Shown here in pieces: positions 16,725 to 24,482 of a stretch of 64,000 nucleotides of DNA. The stretch spans positions 62,001 through 126,000 of the forward strand of contig NZ_JANHAU010000006.1 in the NCBI RefSeq assembly GCF_024464185.1. Direction: 5' to 3'. Position numbers and translations under genes: made by a program. Origin of the DNA: Haloarchaeobius salinus (GTDB lineage: Archaea > Halobacteriota > Halobacteria > Halobacteriales > Natrialbaceae). How positions within the stretch are numbered: the stretch's first letter is position 1; every line of letters begins with the position of its first letter. The notes under the pieces are model-generated. The model was given only the letters and a program-made list of their open reading frames with translations, was not told the origin of the DNA and made no database searches.

Positions 16725-18156
16725 CTCGACCACCCCACATCGCGTACGGAATCTCGTCGAGCAGGTCGCTGGCGAACAGGCCGTAGCCCTGCTCGGCGAC
16801 GACGGCGTCGCCGGCGAGCCCATTGACGTACGCCGCCACCGAGCCGGCGGTGACGGGGTCGTGCGTGCTCGCGAGCGCGGCGCAGATGCCCGCGAGCACG
16901 TCGCCGGTGCCGCCGACGGTCATCCCGGGGTTGCCGGTCCGGTTGACGCGGGTCGTCTCGCCGTCGGTCACCACGTCGTAGGCACCCTTGACGAGGAGCG
17001 TCTGTTCGAGGTCGGCGGCGAAGTCGGCGACGAGGTCGGCCCGTGTCTCCCAGTCGTCGTCGGTCTCACCGCCCATGGCGACGAGTTCGCCCTGGTGGGG
17101 CGTACAGAGCAGCTCGGCCTCTGTGTCGAGGTCGGGAACCGCCCGGAGCGCGTCGGCGTCGACGACCGCGCGCCCGTCGTACTCGGCGAGGAACTCGCGG
17201 ACGGCGGTGAGGGTCCCCTCGGCGCGGCCGAGCCCGGGGCCGACGAGCACGCAGTCGGCGTCGACGGCGGCGTCGAGCAGCTGGTCGACGTGAGTCGGGC
17301 GGAGCAGCTCGCCGGCGAACCCGCGGACGATGAGCCCCGCCTCGTAGCCCTGGACGGTGTCTGCGACGCTCGTCGGGCAGGCGACGCGCACGAGGTCCGC
17401 TCCGGCGCGCATCGCGGCCTGCGCGGAGAGAGCGGGTGCACCGGTGTAGGGGCCGCCACCGACGACCAGCACCTCGCCGAAGTCGCCCTTGTGGGCCATC
17501 GAGTCCCGGGAGAGCACGCGCAGGTCGCCAGGGCCGACGAACGTCTCGGCGGCGTCGGGGATGCCGATGTCGGCGACGGTGACCGTGGCGTCCACGTCGG
17601 CGAGCCCGGGCTTCGCGTCGTGGAACGTGACGACGTGGTCGGCCTCGACCGCGACGCCGGCCCCCTCGCCGGTGTCGGCGTCGACGCCGGAGGGGACGTC
17701 GACCGCGACGACCGTCGCGTCGGCCTCGTTGATGGCTCTCGCTGCTGTCGCCTCGGGCTCGCGGAGCGCGCCCGTCACGCCGGTGCCGAGCATCGCGTCG
17801 ACGACCACGTCGGCGTCGGGGAGCGAGACGGCGGTCGAGTCACGCACCTCGCGGGTGTCGTACTCGGCCTGCTGGAGTGCGTCCCAGTTCTCCCGGGCGA
17901 TATCGGTCGTGATAGTGTCTGCACGCCCGAGCAGCAGCGTCGTCACCTCGAACTCGTCGAGGAAGCGGACGGTGACGAACGCGTCCCCGCCGTTGTTCCC
18001 GCGGCCGGCGACGACGACGATCCGATCACCCGGCTCGGCAGCCTCGCGGACGGCACGTGCGACGGCGTGCCCGCTCGACTCCATCAACTGTTTGCGGGGG
18101 ACGCCGAGCCCCTCGGCGTTCTCGTCGACCTGGGCCATCCGGTCGCTCGAAATCAT
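16717..18156 (-). CDS. nnr: bifunctional NAD(P)H-hydrate repair enzyme (epimerase plus dehydratase)
   Basis: A 479-residue fusion of two repair activities that restore damaged NAD(P)HX. The N-terminal YjeF_N/NnrE epimerase domain (1-~215) has VVVAGRGNNGGDAFV and DAMLGTGVTG plus AVDVPSGVDADTG. The C-terminal ribokinase-like NnrD dehydratase domain (~216-479) has HKGDFGEVLVVGGG, GPGLGRAEGTLT, LLVKGAYDVV and the nucleotide motif GNPGMTVGGTGDVLAG. The fusion is common in archaea. It overlaps moaC by 8 nt and follows acyP by 85 nt on the same strand. Confidence 0.95.
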   Translation of the reverse strand: MISSDRMAQVDENAEGLGVPRKQLMESSGHAVARAVREAAEPGDRIVVVAGRGNNGGDAFVTVRFLDEFEVTTLLLGRADTITTDIARENWDALQQAEYDTREVRDSTAVSLPDADVVVDAMLGTGVTGALREPEATAARAINEADATVVAVDVPSGVDADTGEGAGVAVEADHVVTFHDAKPGLADVDATVTVADIGIPDAAETFVGPGDLRVLSRDSMAHKGDFGEVLVVGGGPYTGAPALSAQAAMRAGADLVRVACPTSVADTVQGYEAGLIVRGFAGELLRPTHVDQLLDAAVDADCVLVGPGLGRAEGTLTAVREFLAEYDGRAVVDADALRAVPDLDTEAELLCTPHQGELVAMGGETDDDWETRADLVADFAADLEQTLLVKGAYDVVTDGETTRVNRTGNPGMTVGGTGDVLAGICAALASTHDPVTAGSVAAYVNGLAGDAVVAEQGYGLFASDLLDEIPYAMWGGRDV

Positions 18157-18241
18157 GTCCGTGGGTTCGGACGGGGACGTGGTAAATCCGCCCCCTCGCG
18201 CGGTGCGGTCGACGCCAGCCCGCGGGCCGACGGTCCGGCTG

Positions 18242-18523
18242 TCAGCGCCGAATCCGGAAGCCCTCCTCGCCCTGTGGCTCCTCGTACTCGACCGCCACCG
18301 ACTCGACGTTCGCGGCCGGCGAGCCCTCGTGGCACCACTCCACCATCGCCTCGACGGCGTCCTCCGGCCCCTCGAACACGGCCTCGACGCGGCCGTCGTC
18401 GAGGTTGCGGACCCACCCGTCGACGCCGTGCTCGGTGGCGGCGTCGCGGGTGTTCGAGCGGTAGTAGACGCCCTGGACGCGACCGGAGACGAACACGTGT
18501 GCGCGGGTCCGTTCCTCGCTCAT
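18242..18523 (-). CDS. acyP: acylphosphatase
   Basis: A 93-residue acylphosphatase that hydrolyses carboxyl-phosphate bonds. The active-site loop VSGRVQGVYYRSNTRDAA contains the catalytic arginine (in the VQGVYYR segment) and GWVRNLDDGRVEAVFEGP holds the catalytic asparagine. The C-terminus ends in the usual FRIRR. The start at 18523 gives the standard size; a 20-residue longer frame exists but extends beyond the family N-terminus. It sits 56 nt after ogg and 85 nt before nnr in the same direction. Confidence 0.95.
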   Translation of the reverse strand: MSEERTRAHVFVSGRVQGVYYRSNTRDAATEHGVDGWVRNLDDGRVEAVFEGPEDAVEAMVEWCHEGSPAANVESVAVEYEEPQGEEGFRIRR

Positions 18524-18579
18524 GGGTGAGACGACGGCGACGTGGGAGAAAAACGTAGGTGTCGTGGCGTCGCTGTTCG

Positions 18580-19506
18580 TCACCCCCGCGTCCGCAGCAG
18601 GTGGAACACGTAGGTCTGCACGTACCCGGCGTAGCGGCCGCCGAAGCGGTCACGGAGCGCCCGCGACGTGTCGGCGTAGTTGCCGCGGTCGCAGTCCGGG
18701 TAGTAGTCGGAGACGACGGTGCGCATCCACGTGTCCAGCGGGATGGCCTCGTCGTAGCCCAGCGAGAACAGCAGGATGCAGTCGGCGACCTTCTCGCCCA
18801 CGCCGACGAACCGCGTGAGGGACTCGCGGGCGTCCTCGTACGCCAGCCCGGCGGCCTCGGCGGGGTGGGCTTCGCCCGTGGCGACCATCTCGGCGGTGCG
18901 CTGGACGTAGGGCGCACGGTAGCCGAGCCCGAGGTCGCGCAGTTCGGCCTCGGTCGTCGCCGCGAGCCGGTCGGGGGTCGGGAACGCGTGGTAGGTGCGG
19001 TCCCCGAGGTCGACCGCCTCGCCGTACTCGCGGGCGAGCGTCGACACCATCTCGTGGATGCGCTCGACTCGCATCTGGGCCGAGCAGATGAACGAGACGG
19101 TGCAGCCGAAGGGTGGGTCCTGCACCAGCCGGAGCCCGCGGTAGGCGTCGTAGGCCTCCCCTATCAGCGCCTCGTCGGGTGCATCCGCGACGATGGCGTC
19201 GAGGTCGTCGTCGAGTCGGAGGAGGTGGACGAGCGCGTCGTGGGCGTCGCAGGTCGCCTCCCACTCGAGCGCGTCGTCGGCGACGCGGAACCGGATGGCG
19301 TGTGGCCCGCGGTCGGGCAGGGGCACGGCAGCCCCGTCCTGCTCGTCGAGCGACAGTGCGGTGCAGTACCACGGCGACCCGTCGTCGTCGCCCTCGTACA
19401 TCCGTCCGTCCTCGCGTCGCCAGAGGTACGACTGGCCGCTCTCCAGCGTCGCGTGGGCGTCGAAGCCGCCGGGGAGCGACGACAGCGGGATAGACCCTGT
19501 CTCCAT
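18580..19506 (-). CDS. ogg: 8-oxoguanine DNA glycosylase (OGG1-type HhH-GPD)
   Basis: A 308-residue base-excision repair enzyme resembling eukaryal-type OGG1. The HhH-GPD block FVGVGEKVADCILLFSLGYDEAIPLDTW gives the catalytic lysine (K239 in GEKVADC) and aspartate (D258 in LDTW), matching the K/D pair of OGG1. The N-terminal half with GQSYLWRREDG and DPPFGCTVSFICSAQMRVERI agrees with the OGG N-domain ('F.....SFICSAN' type). It removes oxidised guanine and can nick by beta-elimination. It leads a same-strand group with acyP, nnr and moaC, probably an operon mixing damage-repair functions. Confidence 0.9.
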   Translation of the reverse strand: METGSIPLSSLPGGFDAHATLESGQSYLWRREDGRMYEGDDDGSPWYCTALSLDEQDGAAVPLPDRGPHAIRFRVADDALEWEATCDAHDALVHLLRLDDDLDAIVADAPDEALIGEAYDAYRGLRLVQDPPFGCTVSFICSAQMRVERIHEMVSTLAREYGEAVDLGDRTYHAFPTPDRLAATTEAELRDLGLGYRAPYVQRTAEMVATGEAHPAEAAGLAYEDARESLTRFVGVGEKVADCILLFSLGYDEAIPLDTWMRTVVSDYYPDCDRGNYADTSRALRDRFGGRYAGYVQTYVFHLLRTRG

Positions 19507-19641
19507 CGTCCGAGGGTCCGGGCCGCGCCCGTTTGGGGGTTACGAACCCGGTACGCCGTGCCCACCACCCCCGTCGTCGTCGGCCGACGGGGTGAACGAA
19601 CGCCAACCTTGATACTGTTCGGCAGAGTAACACAGAATAGC

Positions 19642-20106
19642 ATGAACTGCAGAGTTGTCGTCGAAGCTGCAGTGCCGGTATACGACGTAGCGACACCGGA
19701 CGAGGCCGTTCGTATCGCCATCTCGAAAACTGGTGAGATGCTGAATCCGGACCTGAACTACGTGGAGATCAACATGGGCAGCCGGACCTCGCCCTCGGGC
19801 GAGGAGCTCCCGCCGGCGTTCATCGCGGCCGACGAGGCGCTGGTCGCCCTCGAGCTCGAGATGACGGTGTTCAACGTCGAGCGCGAGGAGCACGCCTCCC
19901 GCATCGCCCGCAAGGAGATCGGGATGCGTCTGGAGAACATCCCGCTGGAGGTCCTCGAGGTCGAGGTCCTCGAGGAGGACGAGGAGACGGACGACGACGA
20001 ATCCACTGGCGACGAACTTGACGAGGAGGCGGGCGACGACACCGTGGCGGGCGAGGACGAGGGCGATGAGGAGGTCCTCCCCGAGTTCGAGGACCTCATC
20101 GAGTAG
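19642..20106 (+). CDS. DUF555 (UPF0212) protein
   Basis: A 154-residue conserved archaeal protein beginning MNCRVVVEAAVPVYDVATPDEAVRIAISKTG, a pattern specific to UPF0212/DUF555. The conserved domain covers about residues 1-110 (LNYVEINMG, PPAFIAADEALVALELEM, IARKEIGMRL); the remaining 45 residues are an acidic tail rich in Glu/Asp. Function unknown in all archaea. The ATG at 19642 fits the family; upstream frame is antisense to ogg. Divergent from ogg with 135 nt between starts. Confidence 0.9.
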   Translation: MNCRVVVEAAVPVYDVATPDEAVRIAISKTGEMLNPDLNYVEINMGSRTSPSGEELPPAFIAADEALVALELEMTVFNVEREEHASRIARKEIGMRLENIPLEVLEVEVLEEDEETDDDESTGDELDEEAGDDTVAGEDEGDEEVLPEFEDLIE

Positions 20107-20128
20107 TCGGGGCGGGAGAGCCGAGTTC

Positions 20129-20145
20129 GAGAGAGAGAGAGAGAG
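20129..20145. repeat. GA dinucleotide run
   Basis: Seventeen bases of alternating G and A follow the DUF555 stop. A simple-sequence tract of this length is unusual here and lies in noncoding DNA between convergent genes. Confidence 0.9.
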
Positions 20146-20190
20146 CCGCCGCTGGTCGGTGCTGGTTCGGTGTAGGACGAGAACTCCCGT

Positions 20191-20430
20191 TTAGTCTGCG
20201 GAGACGGCGACCGTCTCTTCGGACTCCTCGGAACTCATATCGGAGGTGATGCCGTTCGCGAGTGCAAAAACAGCCGCCTTGTGGTCGGTCTTCGATTTGT
20301 GGATGCTCGTTGGTCGAATACCAAGCGATTCGTACTCGTCTAGGTTGAGGTCGCCGTCGGCCGTTGTCTCGTAGTGTGTCGATACTTCTGCGAGCAGTCC
20401 GTGAAGGTGGATGAGCTCCTGCTTCTTCAT
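20191..20430 (-). CDS. UPF0058 family protein
   Basis: A 79-residue protein with the UPF0058 signature MKKQELIHLHGLLAEV and the following conserved ...LDEYESLGIRPTSIHKSKTDHKAAVFALA. The histidines of HLH and the later HKSKTDH suggest a metal- or nucleic-acid-binding site, but no function is known. The last ~15 residues are variable. A strong A/T-rich promoter block lies 27-38 nt before the start. It is convergent with DUF555. Confidence 0.9.
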   Translation of the reverse strand: MKKQELIHLHGLLAEVSTHYETTADGDLNLDEYESLGIRPTSIHKSKTDHKAAVFALANGITSDMSSEESEETVAVSAD

Positions 20431-20456
20431 AGCAAACCGTTCTACCGTCTGGAGGG

Positions 20457-20468
20457 TTATATTATTAT
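20457..20468 (-). promoter_or_regulatory. TATA-like box of the UPF0058 gene
   Basis: The reverse strand reads ATAATAATATAA, an unusually strong A/T block 27-38 nt before the ATG. Confidence 0.6.
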
Positions 20469-20604
20469 CCTGAGTCGCGTTAACACACGGTCTCTCCAGT
20501 CACCCCGCAGACAGCCGCTCACGGCCGCCTCCGGGTCGAAACGGGCCGTCGAAGCGAACTGGATTGTTGCTTGCGGTTTCCCGTGTGACGCACCCGGCGA
20601 GAAC

Positions 20605-20612
20605 GTTTAATG
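20605..20612 (+). promoter_or_regulatory. TATA-like box of the DICT-domain gene
   Basis: GTTTAATG lies 23-30 nt before the ATG at 20635, consistent with a leaderless transcript. Confidence 0.6.
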
Positions 20613-20634
20613 TCGTCCGGGAACTGTCACTCGT

Positions 20635-21414
20635 ATGGGTCTCAGACAGCTTATCGAGCGCGTCGAGGGGGAGTCACGGACCCTGACGGTCGTCGACAGG
20701 CAGAGCTCCGACATCGTCCAGGGGATGCTGGACGACCTGTTCGACGAGCAGCCCGTCGACGTCGTCGAGGACGGCGGCGAGGACTCCGTTCCGAACGACA
20801 CCGTCGTCGTCTCGCGGACGGACGGGTCGACGGTCCACTCCTCGCTGGAGTCGATCCAGAACACGATCCTGTTCGTCAACTCCGACACCTACATCTCCGG
20901 CTCCCGCGACCTGGACGAGGTCGACACCCCGGAGGCCATCCTCGGTCTTGCCGACACGGTGTTCACCGTCGAGGGCTACCCGGACACCCGCAAGCAGAAG
21001 TTCCTCCTCATCGAGCTCTCCCGCTACATCGAGGCACGGGCGTGGCGACACGGCGTCGGCGAGCTCCACTCGAGCTTCCAGTACCTCTCGCGGCTGCGGG
21101 ACGAGCGCGGCACCCACGAGGTGTACCGCGCCCTCGGTGCGACCGACCTCGACGTGAACATCTACGGGCTCGACGACGCCGCGGTCCCACCGGACATCGA
21201 CGCGAACGTCCACACGAACGCGGTCGACGAGGACCTCAGACGGGCGTGGTTCGTCGTCTACACCCACCCGTCCGACCCGAGCGAGTCGGCCGCACTCGTC
21301 TGCTACCGTCTGCCGGCCGAGGACGGTCGTATCGGACCGTGGAAGGGCTTCTGGACGTTCGACGCGGACCGCGTCGCGGGGGTCCGGTCGTACGTCACCG
21401 AGACCCTCCAGTGA
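20635..21414 (+). CDS. DICT sensory domain protein
   Basis: A 259-residue protein dominated by a DICT-like sensory domain, known from haloarchaeal signalling proteins. It begins LRQLIERVEGESRTLTVVDR, and the C-terminal half shows SSFQYLSRLRDERGTHEVYRAL, DVNIYGLDDAAVPP, RAWFVVYTHPSD and a final GFWTFDADRVAGVRSYV. No clear HTH or catalytic domain is present, so it probably works with a partner protein; DICT domains often accompany GAF/PAS regulators. A GTGA overlap couples it to the methyltransferase downstream, and a promoter box precedes it. Confidence 0.8.
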   Translation: MGLRQLIERVEGESRTLTVVDRQSSDIVQGMLDDLFDEQPVDVVEDGGEDSVPNDTVVVSRTDGSTVHSSLESIQNTILFVNSDTYISGSRDLDEVDTPEAILGLADTVFTVEGYPDTRKQKFLLIELSRYIEARAWRHGVGELHSSFQYLSRLRDERGTHEVYRALGATDLDVNIYGLDDAAVPPDIDANVHTNAVDEDLRRAWFVVYTHPSDPSESAALVCYRLPAEDGRIGPWKGFWTFDADRVAGVRSYVTETLQ

Positions 21415-22166
21415 CCGACGGACCGTCGACCGGGGGACACCGGCTCTTCGCTGCCGTCTACGACCCGGTGGTCGCGCCGTTCGAGCGGCGCATCGCGGTG
21501 CACCGGCGCTGGCTGGCGGCCGACCTCGAGGGGACGGTGCTGGACGTCGGCGTCGGCACCGGTGCGATGTTCCCCTTTCTCGCGGCGAGCGACGCCGGCG
21601 AGGTCGTCGGGGTGGAGCCCGACCCCCACATGCGAAAGCGCGCGGTCGAACGCGCCCGCGAGTGCGGGCTCTCGGTCACGATACACCCGACCGGGGCGGA
21701 GTCGCTCCCGCTCGCGGACGACAGCGTCGACGTCGTCGTCGCCGCGCTCGTGTTCTGTACCATCCCCGACTTCGACGCGGCGCTGGACGAGGTCGCCCGC
21801 GTGCTGAAGCCCGGTGGCGAGTTCCGGTTCCTCGAACACGTCCGGGCCGAGGGCTGGGCCGCGCGACTCCAGTCGACGGTCCAGCTGGTCTGGGGGCATC
21901 TCGCGGCGGGGTGTCAGCTCGACCGCGCGACGGACGAGCGGTTCCTCGCGGACGACCGCTTCGAGGCGGTCGCGTTCGAGCGGCTCGACGCCGGGATCCC
22001 GCCGGTCGACCCCATCGTCCGGGGGAAGCTTCGCCGCCGTGACGACCCAGCCAGTGGCGAGGTGGCCGACGGCGGACTCCGCGGACGGCTCCGTGGACTG
22101 CTCGGGCGTGGACCGGCACCGCCGCTGTCGGTCGTCGCCTCGAAAGAATGGATCGGGGTGCTGTGA
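21411..22166 (+). CDS. class I SAM-dependent methyltransferase coupled to the DICT protein
   Basis: A 251-residue UbiE/Coq5-like methyltransferase starting at a GTG that overlaps the DICT-gene stop (GTGA). Motif I VLDVGVGTGAMFPFL, the acidic EVVGVEPDPHMRKRAVERA, LPLADDSVDVVVAALVFCTIPD and the post-motif VARVLKPGGEFRFLEHVRA are in order, as in methyltransferases acting on small lipophilic or phenolic substrates. The C-terminal ~40 residues (VRGKLRRRDDPASGEVADGG...) are less conserved. Substrate unknown; the DICT partner suggests regulation. Confidence 0.85.
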   Translation: MTDGPSTGGHRLFAAVYDPVVAPFERRIAVHRRWLAADLEGTVLDVGVGTGAMFPFLAASDAGEVVGVEPDPHMRKRAVERARECGLSVTIHPTGAESLPLADDSVDVVVAALVFCTIPDFDAALDEVARVLKPGGEFRFLEHVRAEGWAARLQSTVQLVWGHLAAGCQLDRATDERFLADDRFEAVAFERLDAGIPPVDPIVRGKLRRRDDPASGEVADGGLRGRLRGLLGRGPAPPLSVVASKEWIGVL

Positions 22167-22223
22167 ATCCGTGGTCCCTGTTCCCTCGTGTGCTGCCCGT
22201 CGGTGGCGGGACCTGTCGGTCGG

Positions 22224-22523
22224 TTACGAAGACGCCTCTGCCGTCTCCATCCGGTCGACGTACTGCGCTTCCCACTCCTGTCTGGCGTCGATCTCGCGGC
22301 GACCGCGCCGGGTCAGTGTGTAGAAGTTCGTCCGCCGGTCGAGCTCGCCCTTCTCGACGAGGCCCTTGTCGACGAGCGTGTCGAGGTTCGGGTAGAGTCG
22401 ACCGTGGTGAATCTCGGATTCGTAGTAGTCTTCGAGCTCTTCCTTGATCGCCAGTCCGTGGGGGTCGTCGAGCCCCGCAATCACGTACAACAGGTCCCGC
22501 TGGAACCCTGTAAGGTCGTACAT
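22224..22523 (-). CDS. PadR family transcriptional regulator
   Basis: A 99-residue winged-helix regulator of the PadR family: LTGFQRDLLYVIAGLDDPHG, LAIKEELEDYYESEIHHGRLYPNLDTLVDKGLVEKGELDRRTNFYTLTRRG. The recognition helix (HHGRLYPNLDTLVDKGLV) and wing are complete; the C-terminal dimerisation helix is short, as in haloarchaeal PadR proteins. It faces the CNNM-type transporter gene and the 291-nt spacer between them carries two adjacent inverted repeats, so the pair may be co-regulated. Confidence 0.92.
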   Translation of the reverse strand: MYDLTGFQRDLLYVIAGLDDPHGLAIKEELEDYYESEIHHGRLYPNLDTLVDKGLVEKGELDRRTNFYTLTRRGRREIDARQEWEAQYVDRMETAEASS

Positions 22524-22589
22524 AGTAATACAGAAGTATCCCGAGAAAATGAGTGTTTTGTTTCCTGAATCGATGTGGCCGATTCGGTT

Positions 22590-22608
22590 TCGGTGTCTTC
22601 AACACCGA
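22590..22608. repeat. 7-bp-arm inverted repeat (first of a pair)
   Basis: TCGGTGT and ACACCGA surround a 5-nt loop. It lies 67-85 nt upstream of the PadR start and is only 2 nt from the next palindrome. Confidence 0.65.
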
Positions 22609-22610
22609 GA

Positions 22611-22626
22611 GGATTCGACCGAATCC
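22611..22626. repeat. 7-bp-arm inverted repeat (second of a pair)
   Basis: GGATTCG and CGAATCC surround a 2-nt centre, giving a near-perfect 16-bp palindrome. It is compact and suited to a dimeric repressor such as PadR, though it does not match the classic ATGT-N8-ACAT PadR site. Confidence 0.65.
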
Positions 22627-22814
22627 AGCGTATCGGCGGGCGGATATTTGGGGACACCGGTAAGGGAGATGGGAGAAGCTCGAGCACAGTCGCCAGCTCC
22701 GAGGCGCGGTGAGATGGCCCGAGGTATCTCCCCCAACATAAAGAGGACATCGGTTCGGAGCCACCACCCAGCGTCGACCCAAGGTGGTAACCCCGGCCAT
22801 TTTTGAGTCCCTGG

Positions 22815-23891
22815 ATGGAAGCCGGCCACGAGATGAACTCGCTCGAAATCGCCGCCCGGTTACTCGCGGGTCTCGGTCTCATCCTGGCGAACGGGTTCTT
22901 CGTCGCCATCGAATTCGCACTGACACGGGTCAGACAGTACTCCGAATCCGAGTTCGACACGCCGGCGCTCCGACGCGCCTGGGAGATGACCGACGACCTG
23001 GAGATCTACCTGACGAGCTGTCAGGTCGGCATCACGGCATCGAGCATCGCGGTCGGTATCGTCGCCGAACCCGCACTCGGGGCCATCTTCGAACCGTACT
23101 TCCACAACACGGCGCTGGCCTCGATCGGGGCGGGTGGGCTCCTCGCGTTCCTCATCATCAACCTCGTCCACCTCACCCACGGCGAGCAGACGCCGACCTA
23201 CCTCGGTGTCGAGCGCACGAAGTTCGTCTGCAAGTGGGGCGCGCGCCCGCTGTACTGGTTCGCGTGGCTCATCTCGCCCATCATCAGCGTCGGCGACACC
23301 GTGGCGAAGGCGACGCTGAAGCTCTTCGGCGTCGAGATGACCGGGGCCTGGCTCGAGGCCGAGGAGGACGTCATCGAGAGCCGCGCGCAGCTCCGCACCC
23401 GGCTGAACTCCCTGCTCGAACAGGGTGACCTCTCCAAGGAGCGCCACGAGGAGGTCATCAACGCGCTGACCGTCGACGAGATCATGGTCGACGACGTGAT
23501 GGTCGACATCGACGACGCGGTCGTCCTCTCGACCGAGGACCCCGTCGAGGAGAACCTCCAGAAGGTGTACGACTCGCCGCACACCCGCTACCCGCTCGTC
23601 GGCAGCGACCTCGACGACTACCGCGGCGTCGTCTACGTCCCGTCGCTGCTCGAGCACGTCGACGAGATTCGCACCGGGGAGTGGGACCTCGAGGACGTGG
23701 CCGCACCGCCGATGACCGTCGCCGCCGACACCAGCGTCAGCGACGTCATCGACCAGTTCCAGGCCGAGGGACAGGAGCTCGCGCTCGCCATGTCCGAGGG
23801 CGAGGTCGAGGGGCTCGTCACGGCGACCGACGCGCTGGAGACCGTCATGGGCGACATCGAGGACCCGCTCGACCGCGACGCGATGGAGTGA
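22815..23891 (+). CDS. CNNM/CorC-type transporter (DUF21 plus CBS pair)
   Basis: A 358-residue membrane protein with an N-terminal DUF21 transmembrane domain (helices around residues 17-40, 70-105 and 115-150) and a cytoplasmic CBS-pair domain (about 205-355). Family marks are LILANGFFVAIEFALTRVR, LTSCQVGITASSIAVGI, and the CBS turns VMVDIDDAVVLSTEDPVEE, TRYPLVGSDLDDYRG. CNNM/CorC proteins move Mg2+ or Na+ and are gated by nucleotides at the CBS pair. The ATG at 22815 is chosen; another ATG follows six codons later. A TATA-like block (ACATAAAG) lies about 75 nt upstream. It lacks the C-terminal CorC_HlyC domain. Confidence 0.88.
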   Translation: MEAGHEMNSLEIAARLLAGLGLILANGFFVAIEFALTRVRQYSESEFDTPALRRAWEMTDDLEIYLTSCQVGITASSIAVGIVAEPALGAIFEPYFHNTALASIGAGGLLAFLIINLVHLTHGEQTPTYLGVERTKFVCKWGARPLYWFAWLISPIISVGDTVAKATLKLFGVEMTGAWLEAEEDVIESRAQLRTRLNSLLEQGDLSKERHEEVINALTVDEIMVDDVMVDIDDAVVLSTEDPVEENLQKVYDSPHTRYPLVGSDLDDYRGVVYVPSLLEHVDEIRTGEWDLEDVAAPPMTVAADTSVSDVIDQFQAEGQELALAMSEGEVEGLVTATDALETVMGDIEDPLDRDAME

Positions 23892-23904
23892 GCCTTCCGA
23901 CGGG

Positions 23905-23911
23905 GTTTTTG
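23905..23911 (+). promoter_or_regulatory. TATA-like box of msrA
   Basis: GTTTTTG lies 24-30 nt before the msrA ATG, between the transporter stop and msrA. Confidence 0.45.
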
Positions 23912-23934
23912 CCGTGCCAGCCGTACGGTCGTTC

Positions 23935-24462
23935 ATGACGACAGCACGAGCGACGCTCGGCGGCGGCTGCTTCTGGTGCATCGAGGCGGCGTTCGAGGAG
24001 CTCGACGGCGTCGAGTCGGTCACATCGGGCTACGCCGGCGGGCACGTCGAGGACCCGACGTACGAACGGGTCTGCTCCGGCGAGACGGGGCACGCGGAGG
24101 TCGTCCAGGTCGAGTACGACACGGGCGTCCTCGGCTTCGAGGACGTGCTCAAGGTGTTCTTCACGGTCCACGACCCGACGCAGCTGAACCGGCAGGGACC
24201 GGACGTCGGCACCCAGTACCGCTCCATCATCCTCGCACACGACGAGGACCAGCGGGAGTTCGCCGCGGCGTTCGTCGACGAACTCGACAGCGAGTACGAC
24301 GACGACGTGGTGACGGAGGTCGTCGACCTGGAGACGTTCTACGAGGCCGAGGAGTCCCATCAGGACTACTACGACAAGAACCCGAACGACCGCTACTGCA
24401 CGTTCCACGCGGACCCGAAGATCGAGAAGGTCCGCGAGAAGTTCGCGACGAAGGCACAGTAG
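23935..24462 (+). CDS. msrA: peptide methionine sulfoxide reductase MsrA
   Basis: A 175-residue MsrA that reduces methionine-S-sulfoxide in proteins. The active site GGGCFWCIEAAFEELDGVESVTSGYAGG places the nucleophile at Cys12. The SAM- and substrate-contact segment SGETGHAEVVQVEYD, the DPTQLNRQGPDVGTQYRSIIL block and the C-terminal FYEAEESHQDYYDKNPNDRYC (a resolving cysteine candidate) are all present. The ATG at 23935 gives the family length; an upstream GTG in frame is possible. Monocistronic. Confidence 0.95.
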   Translation: MTTARATLGGGCFWCIEAAFEELDGVESVTSGYAGGHVEDPTYERVCSGETGHAEVVQVEYDTGVLGFEDVLKVFFTVHDPTQLNRQGPDVGTQYRSIILAHDEDQREFAAAFVDELDSEYDDDVVTEVVDLETFYEAEESHQDYYDKNPNDRYCTFHADPKIEKVREKFATKAQ

Positions 24463-24482
24463 CGGGCTCGTCGCCTCGACCG

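Noticed and set aside
20129-20145. GA run as a possible phase-variation tract
   Set aside because: It is noncoding, lies after the DUF555 stop and would not shift any reading frame.
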